From Plantibacter flavus (GTDB taxonomy: Bacteria; Actinomycetota; Actinomycetes; Actinomycetales; Microbacteriaceae): a DNA stretch of 64,000 nt. The notes below the pieces were generated by a model. It saw nothing but the letters and a program-made list of their open reading frames with translations, was not told where the DNA came from and did no database searches. This document shows positions 8,301 to 19,781 of this stretch, piece after piece; the stretch's first letter is position 1; each line of letters starts with the position of its first letter. A program made the position numbers and the translations under genes. The stretch spans positions 372,001-436,000 of the forward strand of contig NZ_FXAP01000003.1 in the NCBI RefSeq assembly GCF_900177615.1, read 5' to 3'.

Positions 8301-10609
8301 TCAGTCGGTGATCGTGAAGCGGACCGCGTGCAGCGCATCGGCCCGTGAGGAGCCGCCCACCCGCAGCTCGAACTCGCCCGCTTCGACGACCCGTCGTCCC
8401 CTCGCGTCGACGATGGAGCAGTCGGCGACGGGCAGCTCGATCGTGACCGTCGCCGTGTCGCCCGGTTGGATCGCGACCTGGCGGAACGTCTTCAGCTCCT
8501 GGTCGGCCCAGCTGACCGAGGTGACGAGGTCGCTGACGTACACCTGCACCGTCTCGAGGACGGGGCGCGACCCGCTGTTGCGCACCTCGACCTCGGCGCG
8601 CACGGTGTCGTCACGTCCGTAGACGGCCTGGTCGAGGCGCGGCTCCCCGTACTCGACGCTCGAGTAGGACAGCCCGTCGCCGAACGCGAACGCAGGCTCC
8701 TGGGTGAGGTCGGCATAGCGGTCGCCGTGCTGTCCGCGGATCTGGTTGTAGTACGTCGGCTGCTGGCCGGCGTGCCGCGCGAAGGAGATCGGCAGGCGAC
8801 CGGTCGGCTCGATGAGACCGAGCAGGAGTTCCGCGATCGCGCGGCCACCCTGCATGCCGGGGCTCGCCGCCCACACGATCGCGTCGGCGTGCAGCGCGGA
8901 CGGCGGCAGCACGAGCGGCTTCGAAGCGAGCAGGACCACGACGATCGGCTTGCCGGTGGCCGCCAGGGCGTCGAGCAGTGCCACCTGTCCGCCGATGAGC
9001 TCGAGCGTCGCGGTGGAGCGGCCCTCCCCCACGAGCTCGATGCGGTCGCCCACGACGGCGACGACCACATCGGCGTCCTCGGCCAGCGCGACGGCTTCCG
9101 CGATGAGCGCCTCGTCGGGTCGCGCGGGCGTGACGACCGGCGGACGCGGCTGACCGTCGGGGAAGGTCGCCCCGGCGGGATCGGGTGAGAGCGTGAGGAT
9201 GTCCGCTCCGAACGCGGTCGTGACCGTGCTCCCGGCGGGTGCGACCGCACGCAGGCCGTCGACCACGGTGGTGATCATCTCGCGCGGCTGGCCGTCGGGC
9301 AACCAACCGGCCTGGCCGGAGTTGCCCGCCCAGTCGCCGAGCTGCATCTGCGCGTCGTCCGCGAGCGGACCCACGACGGCGATGCGCTGCGGCCCGGCCT
9401 CGGACGTCGCGATCGCCCTGCCTGCCTCGTCCGCCCGGTAGCCGCCGGCGAGCGGCAGCACGCCCTCGTTGCGGAGCAGGACGAGGGAACGCCGCGCGGT
9501 CTCGAGGTTGAGCTCGGTGTGCTCCGGCGAGCCGATCACCGCGAGCTGCTCAGCGGAGTCCGGGTGCCGTGGGTGCTCGAAGAGCCCGAGCGCGAACTTC
9601 AGGGTGAGGATGCGACGGACCGCCCGGTCGAGGTCGGCCTCCTCGAGCAGCCCGCGCTCGAGCGCCTCCAGAGCGCCCGCGAAGAAGCCGGGCGTGGTCA
9701 TCACCATGTCGTTGCCGGCTCGGATCGCGGCAGCCGAGGCGTGCACGTAGTCCGGGCTGACGTGCTGCTCCCACACCATGCGGCCCACGTTGTCCCAGTC
9801 GGTGATGAGCGTCCCCTCGTACCCCCACTCACCGCGCAGGACGTCGCCCAGCAGCCACTCGTTGACCGTGATCGGCACCCCGTCGATCGACTGGTAGCCG
9901 AGCATGAAGCTGGCGCAGCCCTCGCGGGCGACCCGCTCGAACGGCGGGAGGAACCATGACCGCAGCTTGCGCGGGGAGATGTCGGCCTCGCTCGCGTCGC
10001 GCCCACCCTGCGTCTCGGAGTAGCCGGCGAAGTGCTTGGCCGTCGCGAGGATGGCGGTCGGGTCGGACAGGCCGTCGCCCTGGTAGCCGCGCACCATCGC
10101 GGAGGCCAGCTCACCGATGAGGAACGGGTCCTCGCCGAAGGTCTCACCGACGCGGCCCCAGCGGAGGTCACGGGCGATGCAGAGCACCGGCGAGAACGTC
10201 CAGTGGACACCCGTCGCGGCGACCTCGACGGCCGTGGCCCTGGCGACCCGTTCGAGCAGCCCCGCGTCCCAGCTCGCGGCCATCGCCAGTTGCGTCGGGA
10301 AGATCGTCGCGCCGAGGTGGAAGGAGTGACCGTGGATGCAGTCCTCCCCCACGATCAGCGGGATCCGCAGTCGCGTGCGCCCGACGAGTTCATGGGCGAC
10401 CACGAGACGCTCCGGCGAGGCGTGCAGGATCGAGCCGACGTGCGTCTCGAGGACGTGGGCCTCGATGTCGTCGCGCGCGTCGAGTTGCATCATCTGCCCG
10501 ACCTTCTCGCGGACGGTCATCCGCTCGACGAGGTCGTCGACGCGGGCCGCTATGGGCAGTGTGGCGTCGAGGTAGCGGGCGTCCTCGAGGTGAGGGGCGG
10601 TGTCGGTCT

Positions 10610-10613
<4 letters not shown>
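8301..10613 (-). CDS. Beta-glucosidase, glycoside hydrolase family 3
   Basis: 770 residues. The N-terminal barrel has the family marks VGEDCIHG, KHFAGYSE (about 193-200) and the nucleophile region LITDWDNVG (Asp near 272). The second domain (LVLLRNEGVLPL onward) should supply the acid/base residue, and a fibronectin-III-like domain closes the chain. There is no signal peptide, so it acts in the cytosol on imported glycosides. Its ATG overlaps the stop of the upstream permease (ATGA). It is the last gene of the importer operon, which implies it cleaves the imported oligosaccharide, probably a beta-gluco-oligosaccharide (inference). Confidence 0.93.
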
Positions 10614-11662
<1,049 letters not shown>

Positions 11663-11663
11663 G

Positions 11664-12647
11664 TCAGGACTCCATCTGGCGGGTGCGGGGGTCGAGCACC
11701 GCGTAGGCGACGTCGGCCAGGATGTTCGCGACGAGGACGGTGAGCGTGATGACGAGGAAGAGCCCCTGCATGAGCGGGTAGTCCTTCGCCGTCGTGGCGT
11801 CGAGCAGCAGCTTGCCGACGCCCGGGTAGGAGAAGACCATCTCCATGACGATCGTGCCGCCGACGATGAAGCCGAGCGACAGGGCGAAGCTCGACAGCTG
11901 CGGCAGCATCGCGTTGCGTGCGGCGTAGTCGACGAGCACCCGGCGGGTCGGCAGCCCCTTCGCCTGGGCGACGGTCACGTAGTCCTCGTCGAGGACGGTG
12001 ACCATCATGTTGCGCATGCCGAGGATCCAGCCGCCGAGCGAGGCGAGCACGATCGTCGCCGCCGGCAGGAAGCCGTGCGCGATCACCTGCCCGAAGAAGT
12101 CGAGCGAGAACTCGGGCCTCGATCCCTTGCCGTAGGCATGGGAGGCGGGGAACCAGCCGAGCAGGGTGGAGAACACCGCGATCGCGATGAGGCCCATCCA
12201 GAAGTACGGCACCGTCGAGAAGAAGGTGGACAGCGGGACGATGAAGTCCGCCTTGCTGCCGCGCCGCCAGCCGATGAGGGCGCCGATGGACGTGCCGAGG
12301 ACGAACGACAGGATCGTCGCGATCCCGACGAGTCCCACGGTCCAGGGCAGGGCGGCGGCGATCACGTCGGTGACGGGCGCGAGGCCCTTCGAGAAGGACC
12401 GTCCGAGGTCGCCCGAGAAGAGCAACCGCCAGTAGTCGAGGTACTGCTCGAGCATCGACTTGTCGGCGTCGAGTCCGAACAGGGTGCGCAGTGAGTCCGC
12501 TGCCTCGGGGCTGATGCGGCCCTGGTTCTTGGCGATGTACGCCGACACCGGGTCGCCCTTGAGCATCCGTGGCAGGAAGAAGTTGATCGTGATCGCGGCC
12601 CACGCGGTGAACGCGTAGAAGGCGGCGCGACGGAGGAAGAAGGTCAT
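11664..12647 (-). CDS. ABC importer permease, OppB/DppB-like
   Basis: 327 residues with about six membrane helices. Typical OppB features are LPRMLKGDPVSAYIA near the start, the cytoplasmic segment DEDYVTVAQAKGLPTRRVL and the VFSYPGVGKLLLDATTAKDYP loop near the end. It pairs with the OppC-like permease to form the membrane channel. Its stop codon is one base upstream of the OppC-like start, and its own start overlaps the upstream ATPase stop (ATGA). Confidence 0.92.
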   Translation of the reverse strand: MTFFLRRAAFYAFTAWAAITINFFLPRMLKGDPVSAYIAKNQGRISPEAADSLRTLFGLDADKSMLEQYLDYWRLLFSGDLGRSFSKGLAPVTDVIAAALPWTVGLVGIATILSFVLGTSIGALIGWRRGSKADFIVPLSTFFSTVPYFWMGLIAIAVFSTLLGWFPASHAYGKGSRPEFSLDFFGQVIAHGFLPAATIVLASLGGWILGMRNMMVTVLDEDYVTVAQAKGLPTRRVLVDYAARNAMLPQLSSFALSLGFIVGGTIVMEMVFSYPGVGKLLLDATTAKDYPLMQGLFLVITLTVLVANILADVAYAVLDPRTRQMES

Positions 12648-13437
12648 GCGATGGTCTCCGTTCCCGCGAAGTGGCGGTCGGGGTCGGGCGACGCGTTGCG
12701 GAGGGCGAGCGTGTAGGGGTGCTGCGGGCGGAGGATCACGTCGTCGGCCAGGCCCCGCTCGACCACCTCGCCGTGGTGCAGGACCATGATCTCGTCGCTG
12801 AAGTGCCGCGCGGTCGCGAGGTCGTGCGTGATGTAGAGCACGCCGAGTTGCGACTCGCGCTGCAGCTCGGCCAGGAGGTTGAGGACACCCAGCCGGATGG
12901 AGACGTCGAGCATCGAGACGGGCTCGTCGGCGATGAGGAGGGACGGACGCGACGCGAGCGCACGGGCGATGGCGACCCGCTGGCGCTGACCGCCGGACAG
13001 TTCGTGGGGCCGGCGGTCGATCGTGCCGGCCGGGTCGAGCTGCACGCGCTCGAGGAGGCGATGCACCTCGTCCTCCACCTCGGCCTCAGGGACGACGTGG
13101 TCGAGGCGCAGCGGTCGCTCCAGATGGTGACGGATCGTGTGCGACGGGTTCAGCGAGGCGAACGGGTCCTGGAAGACCATGCGGACCTGCTGACGGTAGC
13201 GGCGGAGTGCACGACCACGACGCGGGATGGCTTTGCCGTCGAGCAGGATGTCGCCGCTCGTCGCCCGTTCCAACTGGGTGAGGATCTTCGCGATGGTCGA
13301 CTTGCCACTGCCGGACTGACCGACGAGGGCGAGCGTCCGGCCGGACCGCAGGGTGAAACTGACGTCGTCGAGCGCGAGCATGTGACCGGAGCCACGGACC
13401 CGGTAGCGCTTCGAGACGTGCGAGAACTCGAGGGTGG

Positions 13438-13441
<4 letters not shown>
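12644..13441 (-). CDS. ABC importer ATPase, OppF-like
   Basis: 265 residues with a full nucleotide-binding domain: Walker A GQSGSGKST (about 41-49), signature LSGGQRQR, Walker B LLIADEP and the switch His in ITHDLA. It forms the heterodimeric motor with the OppD-like ATPase encoded just upstream; starts and stops overlap on both sides. No sign of damage. Confidence 0.93.
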
Positions 13442-14284
<843 letters not shown>

Positions 14285-14310
<26 letters not shown>

Positions 14311-14397
14311 TGCATGAGTCCGTTCTGTGCTGGTGAGGAGCGGCGCCGGACCGTCAGCAGGTCGTCGTTGGTCACTGCATGAGTCCGTTCTGTGCTG
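14285..14397 (-). repeat. 65-bp tandem duplication of the OppD start, creating a mini-ORF
   Basis: A 48-bp block (14285-14332) recurs exactly at 14350-14397, offset 65 bp. Each copy holds the GTG start, the first codons and the upstream AACGGACTCATGCA leader of the ATPase gene. The outer copy is read as a mini-ORF (14307-14375, minus strand) of 22 residues that begins MTNDDLLTV and ends NGLMQ. Its TGA overlaps the real GTG start. Seen directly in the sequence. Confidence 0.85.
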
Positions 14398-14433
14398 ATC
14401 GCGGTGCATGCCGTTGCGCATGCGGGAGGTGAC

Positions 14434-14459
14434 GGGCGGGGCGGATGAGCGCCCCACCC
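14434..14459 (-). terminator. Intra-operon hairpin downstream of the binding-protein gene
   Basis: GGGCGGGGCG pairs with CGCCCCACCC (one mismatch) around a 5-nt loop, 20 nt after the lipoprotein stop. Hairpins in this place commonly stabilise the abundant binding-protein mRNA or attenuate the downstream genes; which one applies here is inference. Confidence 0.55.
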
Positions 14460-14478
14460 GTCGGTGTGGTGCCCGTGC

Positions 14479-16137
14479 CTACTTCGCGGCCTTGAGCTGC
14501 GTGAGGATGTAGACCGCGGTCGGCTGCGTCGGGTCGGCGGGCGCGTAGGGGTCGTCCTCGCTCGGCCATCCGGTGTAGTTCCGCGTGTTGTACGAACCGA
14601 TGAACGGGCGCGTGCCGATCGGCATGGCCGGGACGTCGGAGACGAACAGCTTCTGCACCGTCTCGAGGGCGGCTGCGCGCGTGGCGTCGTCCGTCGCGTT
14701 GGCGTAGGCGGCGAGCGCCGCGGTGGCCTCTGGGCTGTCGTACCGACCGAAGTTGAAGTCGGCCGCCTCACCCTCGGCGACGAGCCAGCGGCCGTCCATG
14801 ATGTCGGAGTACAGGTCGTACGGCGTCGCGCCGGTGTCGGTCCAGTGCAGGATGGCCTGGAAGTCGCCGTCCGACTTCGCCGCCCACCAGGTGTCCTGGT
14901 CGGGGGTGTCGACCGTGGCAGTGACGCCCAGCGTCTTGACCGAGTCGGCGATGAGGCTGATGCCGGTCACGTAGTCGTTCCAGCCCTGCGGCACCGACAG
15001 CGTGAAGGTGACGGCCTCGCCGGACGGGTCGGTGAGGACGTCGTCCTCCCAGGTGTAGCCGGCGTCGGTCAGGACCTGCTTTGCGGCCTTCGCGTCGACG
15101 GTATAGTCCTCGCCCTCGAACGCGGAAGCGATGAACGCGTCGCCCGCCGGGGTCGGGAGCCCGGTCACCGAGCTGAGCTCCGGGACGCCGCCCTCACGGG
15201 CGATCTGCTGGTGCTGCTCGCGGTCGATGACGAGGTTCACCGCCTGGCGGAACGCGGGGTCGTTGAACGGCTTCGTCTGCGTGTTCACGAACATCGCGTC
15301 GACGGCGAGACCGGCGGCCGCCCAGTAGACGTTGTGCTCCTTGTCCTTGTCGAGGTACGCGGACTGCACGTTCGGGATGAAGGCCTGCGCCCAGTCGGCG
15401 TCGCCGTTCGCGAGGGCGGTGGTGAGGGCCGTGTTGTCGTTGTACGACACGTAGTAGAGCGTCGGCACGGCCGGCTGCTCACCCCAGTAGTCGTCGCGGG
15501 CGGAGAGCTCGACGCTCTCGGTGCTGAAGCTCGTGAGCGTGTACGGACCGGTGCCGACGGGCTCGGGGTTCTCGAAGGTGGCGGGGTCGTCGACGGACTC
15601 CCACACGTGCTTCGGGACGATCTGCTTGAGGAGCACCTTGTCCTGCTTCACGAACATGGGGTTCGTGAACGACAGGGTGACGGTGTCGCCCTCGGTCGCC
15701 ACCGTGGTGAGGCCGAGGGCCGAGTTGTCGAGCTCCGGGTGGTCGATGAACTGCTGGAAGGTGAACGCGATGTCGTCAGCGCTGAACGCCTCGCCGTCGT
15801 TCCAGGTGACGCCGTCGCGAGCGGTCAGCGCGACGGAGGTGTAGTCGTCGGACCAGGCGATCTCGGAGGCGAGCCAGGGCTTCACCTCAGCGCTCGGGTC
15901 GACGAGGTTGACGATCGCGAGCGGCTCCAGGATCGCGTTGATGTAGCCGAGTTTCATGGCGGACGAGTCGCCGACGTAGGGGTTGTTGGATTCGGTGGCG
16001 ATCGAGCCGTCCGGCTTCGCGATCGTCAGGGCGGCGCCGCTCTCGGGGCCGTCGCTCGACCCGCCGCCACCGGTGCATCCGGTGAGCAGCAGGGCTGTGG
16101 CCGCGAACGCGGCCAGCAGTGGGGTTCTCAGCTTCAT
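14479..16137 (-). CDS. ABC importer substrate-binding lipoprotein, SBP_bac_5 family
   Basis: 552 residues. A lipoprotein signal ends LLLTGC with the lipidated Cys at 21, followed by a Gly/Ser linker. The mature part is a family-5 extracellular binding protein with GTGPYTLTSFS and the usual DREQHQQIA segment. Family 5 proteins bind peptides or, in several bacteria, gluco- or manno-oligosaccharides; the GH3 gene at the end of the operon favours sugars. GAGGAG 6 nt before the ATG sets the start. First gene of the operon, divergent from the TetR gene with a perfect palindrome between them. Confidence 0.93.
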   Translation of the reverse strand: MKLRTPLLAAFAATALLLTGCTGGGGSSDGPESGAALTIAKPDGSIATESNNPYVGDSSAMKLGYINAILEPLAIVNLVDPSAEVKPWLASEIAWSDDYTSVALTARDGVTWNDGEAFSADDIAFTFQQFIDHPELDNSALGLTTVATEGDTVTLSFTNPMFVKQDKVLLKQIVPKHVWESVDDPATFENPEPVGTGPYTLTSFSTESVELSARDDYWGEQPAVPTLYYVSYNDNTALTTALANGDADWAQAFIPNVQSAYLDKDKEHNVYWAAAGLAVDAMFVNTQTKPFNDPAFRQAVNLVIDREQHQQIAREGGVPELSSVTGLPTPAGDAFIASAFEGEDYTVDAKAAKQVLTDAGYTWEDDVLTDPSGEAVTFTLSVPQGWNDYVTGISLIADSVKTLGVTATVDTPDQDTWWAAKSDGDFQAILHWTDTGATPYDLYSDIMDGRWLVAEGEAADFNFGRYDSPEATAALAAYANATDDATRAAALETVQKLFVSDVPAMPIGTRPFIGSYNTRNYTGWPSEDDPYAPADPTQPTAVYILTQLKAAK

Positions 16138-16195
16138 CGCTTTCTCCTCTTGGGTGTGCGCTGCGGCAGTGCGGCGCAAGTCGGGATTCGGTGAT

Positions 16196-16219
16196 AACTT
16201 ACTGACCATTCAGTAAGTT
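16196..16219. promoter_or_regulatory. Perfect TetR-type operator
   Basis: Ten-base arms AACTTACTGA and TCAGTAAGTT flank CCAT, a perfect 24-bp inverted repeat in the 132-bp gap between the lipoprotein gene and the divergent TetR gene. Size, symmetry and place fit a TetR dimer site controlling both genes. Confidence 0.85.
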
Positions 16220-16269
16220 GGCAAGCGCGGTAGTGTCGGGCGCATCGAGGCCCCCGCGGAACGGACACC

Positions 16270-16917
16270 ATGAGCACGGTGAAACGACAGAACACGGCGA
16301 AACGACCAGCCCAGCCACGCCCGGCGACTGTGGCGAGGCGAGCAGAGGTCGTCCGCTCCGCGCTCGACGTCTTCGGCGCCAAGGGGTACGCGAACGGCAC
16401 CCTCATCGACATCGCCGAGCTCGTCGACATGACGCCGGCGGGCATCCTGCACCACTTCGGATCGAAGGACCAGCTCCTCCTCGAGGTCCTCAGCTACCGC
16501 GACGCGACGGACGTGCAGGACCTCGACGACCAGCACATCCCCGGCGGTATCGACCTGTTCAAGCACCTGATCCGCACCGCAGCCGCGAACGCGCAGCGCG
16601 CCGGGATCGTGCAGGCGTTCGTCGTACTGTCGGCGGAGTCGGTGACGGAGGATCACCCGGCCAGGCACTACTTCGACGACCGCTACCGGACCCTCCGGCG
16701 TGAGATCGCGGAGGCGTTCGAGGTGGTGTGCGCCGAGCGGGGCGTGGATGCGCCCGAGACGATCCACCGTGCGGCGGCGTCCATCCTGGCGGTCATGGAC
16801 GGTCTGCAGGTGCAGTGGCTCATCGACCCTGCGGACGTCGACCTCGCCGAGACCAGCGAGTACGCGATCCGGGTCATCGTCGAGTCGGTGCTCGGGCCGG
16901 GCGCGCTGGACGGCTGA
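16270..16917 (+). CDS. TetR-family repressor of the glycoside importer operon
   Basis: 215 residues. After a basic N-terminal tail, the helix-turn-helix domain runs through ALDVFGAKGYANGTLIDIAE and MTPAGILHHFGSKDQLL, the classical TetR N-terminus. The rest is an all-helical ligand and dimer domain. It is transcribed away from the importer operon with the palindromic operator in between, so autoregulation and control of the importer are likely. The ligand is unknown; a beta-glucoside or its hydrolysis product is a guess. Confidence 0.88.
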   Translation: MSTVKRQNTAKRPAQPRPATVARRAEVVRSALDVFGAKGYANGTLIDIAELVDMTPAGILHHFGSKDQLLLEVLSYRDATDVQDLDDQHIPGGIDLFKHLIRTAAANAQRAGIVQAFVVLSAESVTEDHPARHYFDDRYRTLRREIAEAFEVVCAERGVDAPETIHRAAASILAVMDGLQVQWLIDPADVDLAETSEYAIRVIVESVLGPGALDG

Positions 16918-16972
16918 GTCGCCCGGATCGGTCCGTTTTCGGGCTGTTTTCGAGCACTTCTGGGCGACTCAG
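16914..16972 (+). terminator. Long-looped perfect inverted repeat at the TetR 3' end
   Basis: CTGAGTCGCCC, which includes the TetR stop codon, pairs perfectly with GGGCGACTCAG 37 nt away. The loop contains a doubled TTTTCG motif. It may be the TetR terminator or a regulatory hairpin before the DUF1801-like gene. Confidence 0.45.
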
Positions 16973-17028
16973 TGGGCTGAGGTCTACCGTGAGAGGCGGA
17001 CCACAGCCCCGAACGGAAGGACGCCGAC

Positions 17029-17460
17029 ATGGCCGAGAAGCAGTCGAGCACGAAGAGTGGATTCAGTGCCGAGGAACGCGCGGCGATGAAGGAGCGCGCC
17101 AAAGAGCTGAAGGCGGCAGCGAGTCGCGAGGAGGCCATGCAGGCCGTCGTCGACGCGATCGCCGACATGGAGGACGCCGACCGCGCGATCGCCGAGCCGT
17201 TGCACGAGCTGATCATGGGTGGCGACTCCGGCCTCGCGGCCAAGACCTGGTACGGCATGCCCGCCTACGTCGGCGCCGACGGCAAGGCGGTCGTGTTCTT
17301 CCAGGCGGCGGCGAAGTTCAAGGCGCGCTACGCGACCATCGGGTTCAACGACTCCGCGAAGCTCGACGACGGCGACCTGTGGCCGACCGCGTTCGGGGTC
17401 ACCGCGTGGAACGACGCCGTCGCGAAGCGCGTCGCGGACCTGCTCGCCCGGGCCGTCTGA
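17029..17460 (+). CDS. DUF1801-like (YdhG/iron-chaperone-type) small protein
   Basis: 143 residues: a charged, Ala/Lys/Glu-rich helical N-terminal 45 residues, then a compact domain with the core LAAKTWYGMPAYVGADGKAV and VFFQAAAKFKARYATIGFND. This matches the DUF1801 (YdhG/Fra-like) pattern as I know it. The biochemical role is not settled. GGAAGGA lies about 8 nt before the ATG. It stands alone between the TetR gene and a large hairpin-repeat array. Confidence 0.75.
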   Translation: MAEKQSSTKSGFSAEERAAMKERAKELKAAASREEAMQAVVDAIADMEDADRAIAEPLHELIMGGDSGLAAKTWYGMPAYVGADGKAVVFFQAAAKFKARYATIGFNDSAKLDDGDLWPTAFGVTAWNDAVAKRVADLLARAV

Positions 17461-17545
17461 CCCGTCCGGCCGCTCGTCGAGCGCCCTCCTCCGGTCCCCA
17501 AGCCCGCAGAAGAGCACATGGACACGCGAATCGCGCGCCCTTCCC

Positions 17546-17984
17546 CCGGTCCCCGAGCCCGTCGAAGGGCCCACGGAGACCCTCACGAATCCCGCGCGCT
17601 TCCAGCGGTCCCTGAGCTTGTCGAGGGGCACACGGACCCGCGAATCGGGCACCCTTCCCGCGGTCCCTGAGCCTGTCGAAGGACCCACGGAAGAACCCCA
17701 CGAACCCGGCATACCTCCTCCGGTCCCTGAGCCTGTCGAAGGACCCACGGAAGAACCCCACGAACCCGGCATGCCTCCCCCGGCCCCTGAGCCTGTCGAA
17801 GGGCCCACGAAGACCCCAACGAACCCGGCACACCTCCCCCGGTCCCTGAGCCTGTCGAAGGGCCCACGGAAGAACCCCACGAACCCGGCACGCCTCCCCC
17901 GGTCCCTGAGCCTGTCGAAGGACCCACGGAAGAACCCCACGAACCCGGCATCCCTCCTCCGGCCCCTGAGCCTGTCGAAGGGCG
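17546..17984. repeat. Hairpin-repeat cluster B, about 60-bp tandem period
   Basis: Eight copies of the reverse-oriented element GGTCCCTGAGCCTGTCGAAG. The last six are spaced 59-60 bp by a shared spacer (CCCACGGAAGAACCCCACG, then AACCCGGCAT). Because 60 is a multiple of three, several frames stay open and translate as proline-rich repeats (VPEPVEGPTEEPHEPG). I treat these as artefacts. The array fills the 593-bp gap before the HNH gene; nothing else is visible there. Confidence 0.9.
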
Positions 17985-18053
17985 CACGAGCAACGTCCAC
18001 AATCGGCTCGACTCAGCATCTGGAATGTCAGTGGTCCATGGTGGACTGGTTCC

Positions 18054-19322
18054 ATGACCGAGACCACCACCGCGACCCGCGCAGGCGACGAGTACGCCGC
18101 GCAGCTCGAGGAGTTCTCGGACCAGTGGGCCGAGCTCCACCGGCAACAGGCCGTCCTGGACGCGCGGAAGGCGCGCCTCCTGGCCCGCTCCGCCGCCTAC
18201 GCGGATGCGTTCGCGGACGTCACGGTCCCGGCGATCTTCCCGCCGGCTGAACGTCAGGCGCTCTCACGCCGGTCAACGTGTGCGGCCCTCGCGATGGCGA
18301 CCCGGATGCCGGAGCGGACGGTCCAGCTTGCGACCAACGACGCCGAACGTCTGGTGAGTGACGCACCGGCTGTGCTGGCGTCGCTCGAGGCCGGCCGGAT
18401 CTCGGCGCGGCATGCGCAGGTGATCACCGACCAGCTCTGCGACGTCCCGGCTGCCGGGCGGGCGGTGTTCCTCGACAAGGTCCTCGTCGTCGCCGAGCGC
18501 ACCACGGCCGCTGGGCTCCGCACGAGCGCCCGCGTCCTGCGCGAACGACTCCACCCCGAATCGATCACCGCACGCGCAACCCGCTCCGAGTCAGACCGCC
18601 GGGTCGAGTTCGAACCCGCAGCCGACGGCATGGCGTGGGTTCACCTGTTCACCACCGCACCGATCGCCCAGGGCATCATCGAGCGCGTCGAAGCGGCCGC
18701 GGCGGAGTCACGCGCCGCAGGCGACACCCGCACCTGCGCACAACTCCAGGCGGACGCCCTCGCGGCCCTCGCCCTCACCGGAGTAACCCCGGAAGACGTC
18801 ATGTCGAGCCCGGTGCTCCCGCACCCGATCGAGGTCCAGGAGCACATCAAGCCGACCGTGCAGATCACCGTCCCCGCGCTCACCATGGCCGGCGTCTCCG
18901 ACGCACCCGGCATGCTCGACGGCTACGGCCCCATCGACCCGGAGACCGCGGCACGCATCGCGGTGAACGCACCAAGCTTCACCCGCATCCTCGTCCAGCC
19001 GGAAACGGGTGCGGTGCTCTCCGTCGGGCGGAATCAGTACCGCGTCCCAGCCGACCTCCAACGGGCAGTGCGCCTCCGGGACGGCACCTGTCGGGCACCG
19101 GGCTGCGGCAGGCGCGCCAGAGCGTGTGACCTCGATCATTCGGTCGCGTGGGAGGACGGGGGCGCGACGGATGTCGGCAATCTCGCGTGCTTGTGTCGAC
19201 ATCACCACCGGATGAAGCACCTCCCCGGCTGGAACCTTCAACACGGACCCGGCGGCGTGCTCGACTGGACGACACCCAACGGCAAACATCACCGGACCGA
19301 ACCGGACCCCGCACCGTTCTGA
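18054..19322 (+). CDS. DUF222 / HNH endonuclease-domain protein
   Basis: 422 residues. A long helical DUF222 region (about 15-300) is followed by a Cys-containing HNH nuclease domain: CRAPGCGRRARACDLDHSVA, then GGATDVGNLACLCRHHHRMKH (about 360-390), with the Asp-His pair and the HHH end intact. Actinobacterial genomes carry many such genes, including the mycobacterial REP13E12 repeats; their cellular role is not established. Both flanks are hairpin-repeat arrays, an unusual setting suggesting that gene and repeats spread or recombine together. The start is the ATG, with no clear Shine-Dalgarno. Confidence 0.88.
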   Translation: MTETTTATRAGDEYAAQLEEFSDQWAELHRQQAVLDARKARLLARSAAYADAFADVTVPAIFPPAERQALSRRSTCAALAMATRMPERTVQLATNDAERLVSDAPAVLASLEAGRISARHAQVITDQLCDVPAAGRAVFLDKVLVVAERTTAAGLRTSARVLRERLHPESITARATRSESDRRVEFEPAADGMAWVHLFTTAPIAQGIIERVEAAAAESRAAGDTRTCAQLQADALAALALTGVTPEDVMSSPVLPHPIEVQEHIKPTVQITVPALTMAGVSDAPGMLDGYGPIDPETAARIAVNAPSFTRILVQPETGAVLSVGRNQYRVPADLQRAVRLRDGTCRAPGCGRRARACDLDHSVAWEDGGATDVGNLACLCRHHHRMKHLPGWNLQHGPGGVLDWTTPNGKHHRTEPDPAPF

Positions 19323-19348
19323 CCAGGAACGACGAGGTGTTCTCGTGG

Positions 19349-19765
19349 GCACTTCGACAAGCTCAGTGACCGGAAGAAGTGTGCCCGAACCGTTTCGGTC
19401 CCAGAGCCTGTCGAAGGGTTCCTCGTGAGCACTTCGACAAGCTCAGTGACCGGGAGAAGTGTGCCCGAACCGTTTCGGCCCCAGAGCCTGTCGAAGGGTT
19501 CCTCGTGAGCACTTCGACAAGCTCAGTGACCGGGAGAAGTGTGCCCGAACCGTTTCGGTCCCTGAGCCTGTCGAAGGGCAGCCGAGCCGCACCACCTCGG
19601 TGACCGGAAGAGGTTCACCCGGATACACCCGGACCCAGAGCCTGTCGAAGGGTTCCTCGTGCGCACTTCGACAAGCTCAGTGACCGGAAGAAGTGTCCCC
19701 CCAACCGTTTCGGTCCCTGAGCCTGTCGAAGGGCAGCCAAGCCGCACCACCTCGGTGACCGGAAG
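19349..19765. repeat. Hairpin-repeat cluster C, 80-bp tandem period
   Basis: Alternating elements of the two orientations (CACTTCGACAAGCTCAGTG and GAGCCTGTCGAAGGG) repeat with an 80-bp period over the first three units, then more loosely. Each head-to-head pair could fold into a longer imperfect stem. The array fills the convergent gap between the HNH gene and the mycothiol-enzyme-like gene; no other signal is seen. Confidence 0.9.
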
Positions 19766-19781
19766 CGGGCCTGCCCCGCAC

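Noticed and set aside
17219-18250. Proline-rich protein made of VPEPVEGPTEEPHEPG-type repeats
   Set aside because: It is the translation of hairpin-repeat cluster B and overlaps two real genes in other frames; the same peptide style appears wherever the repeat occurs.
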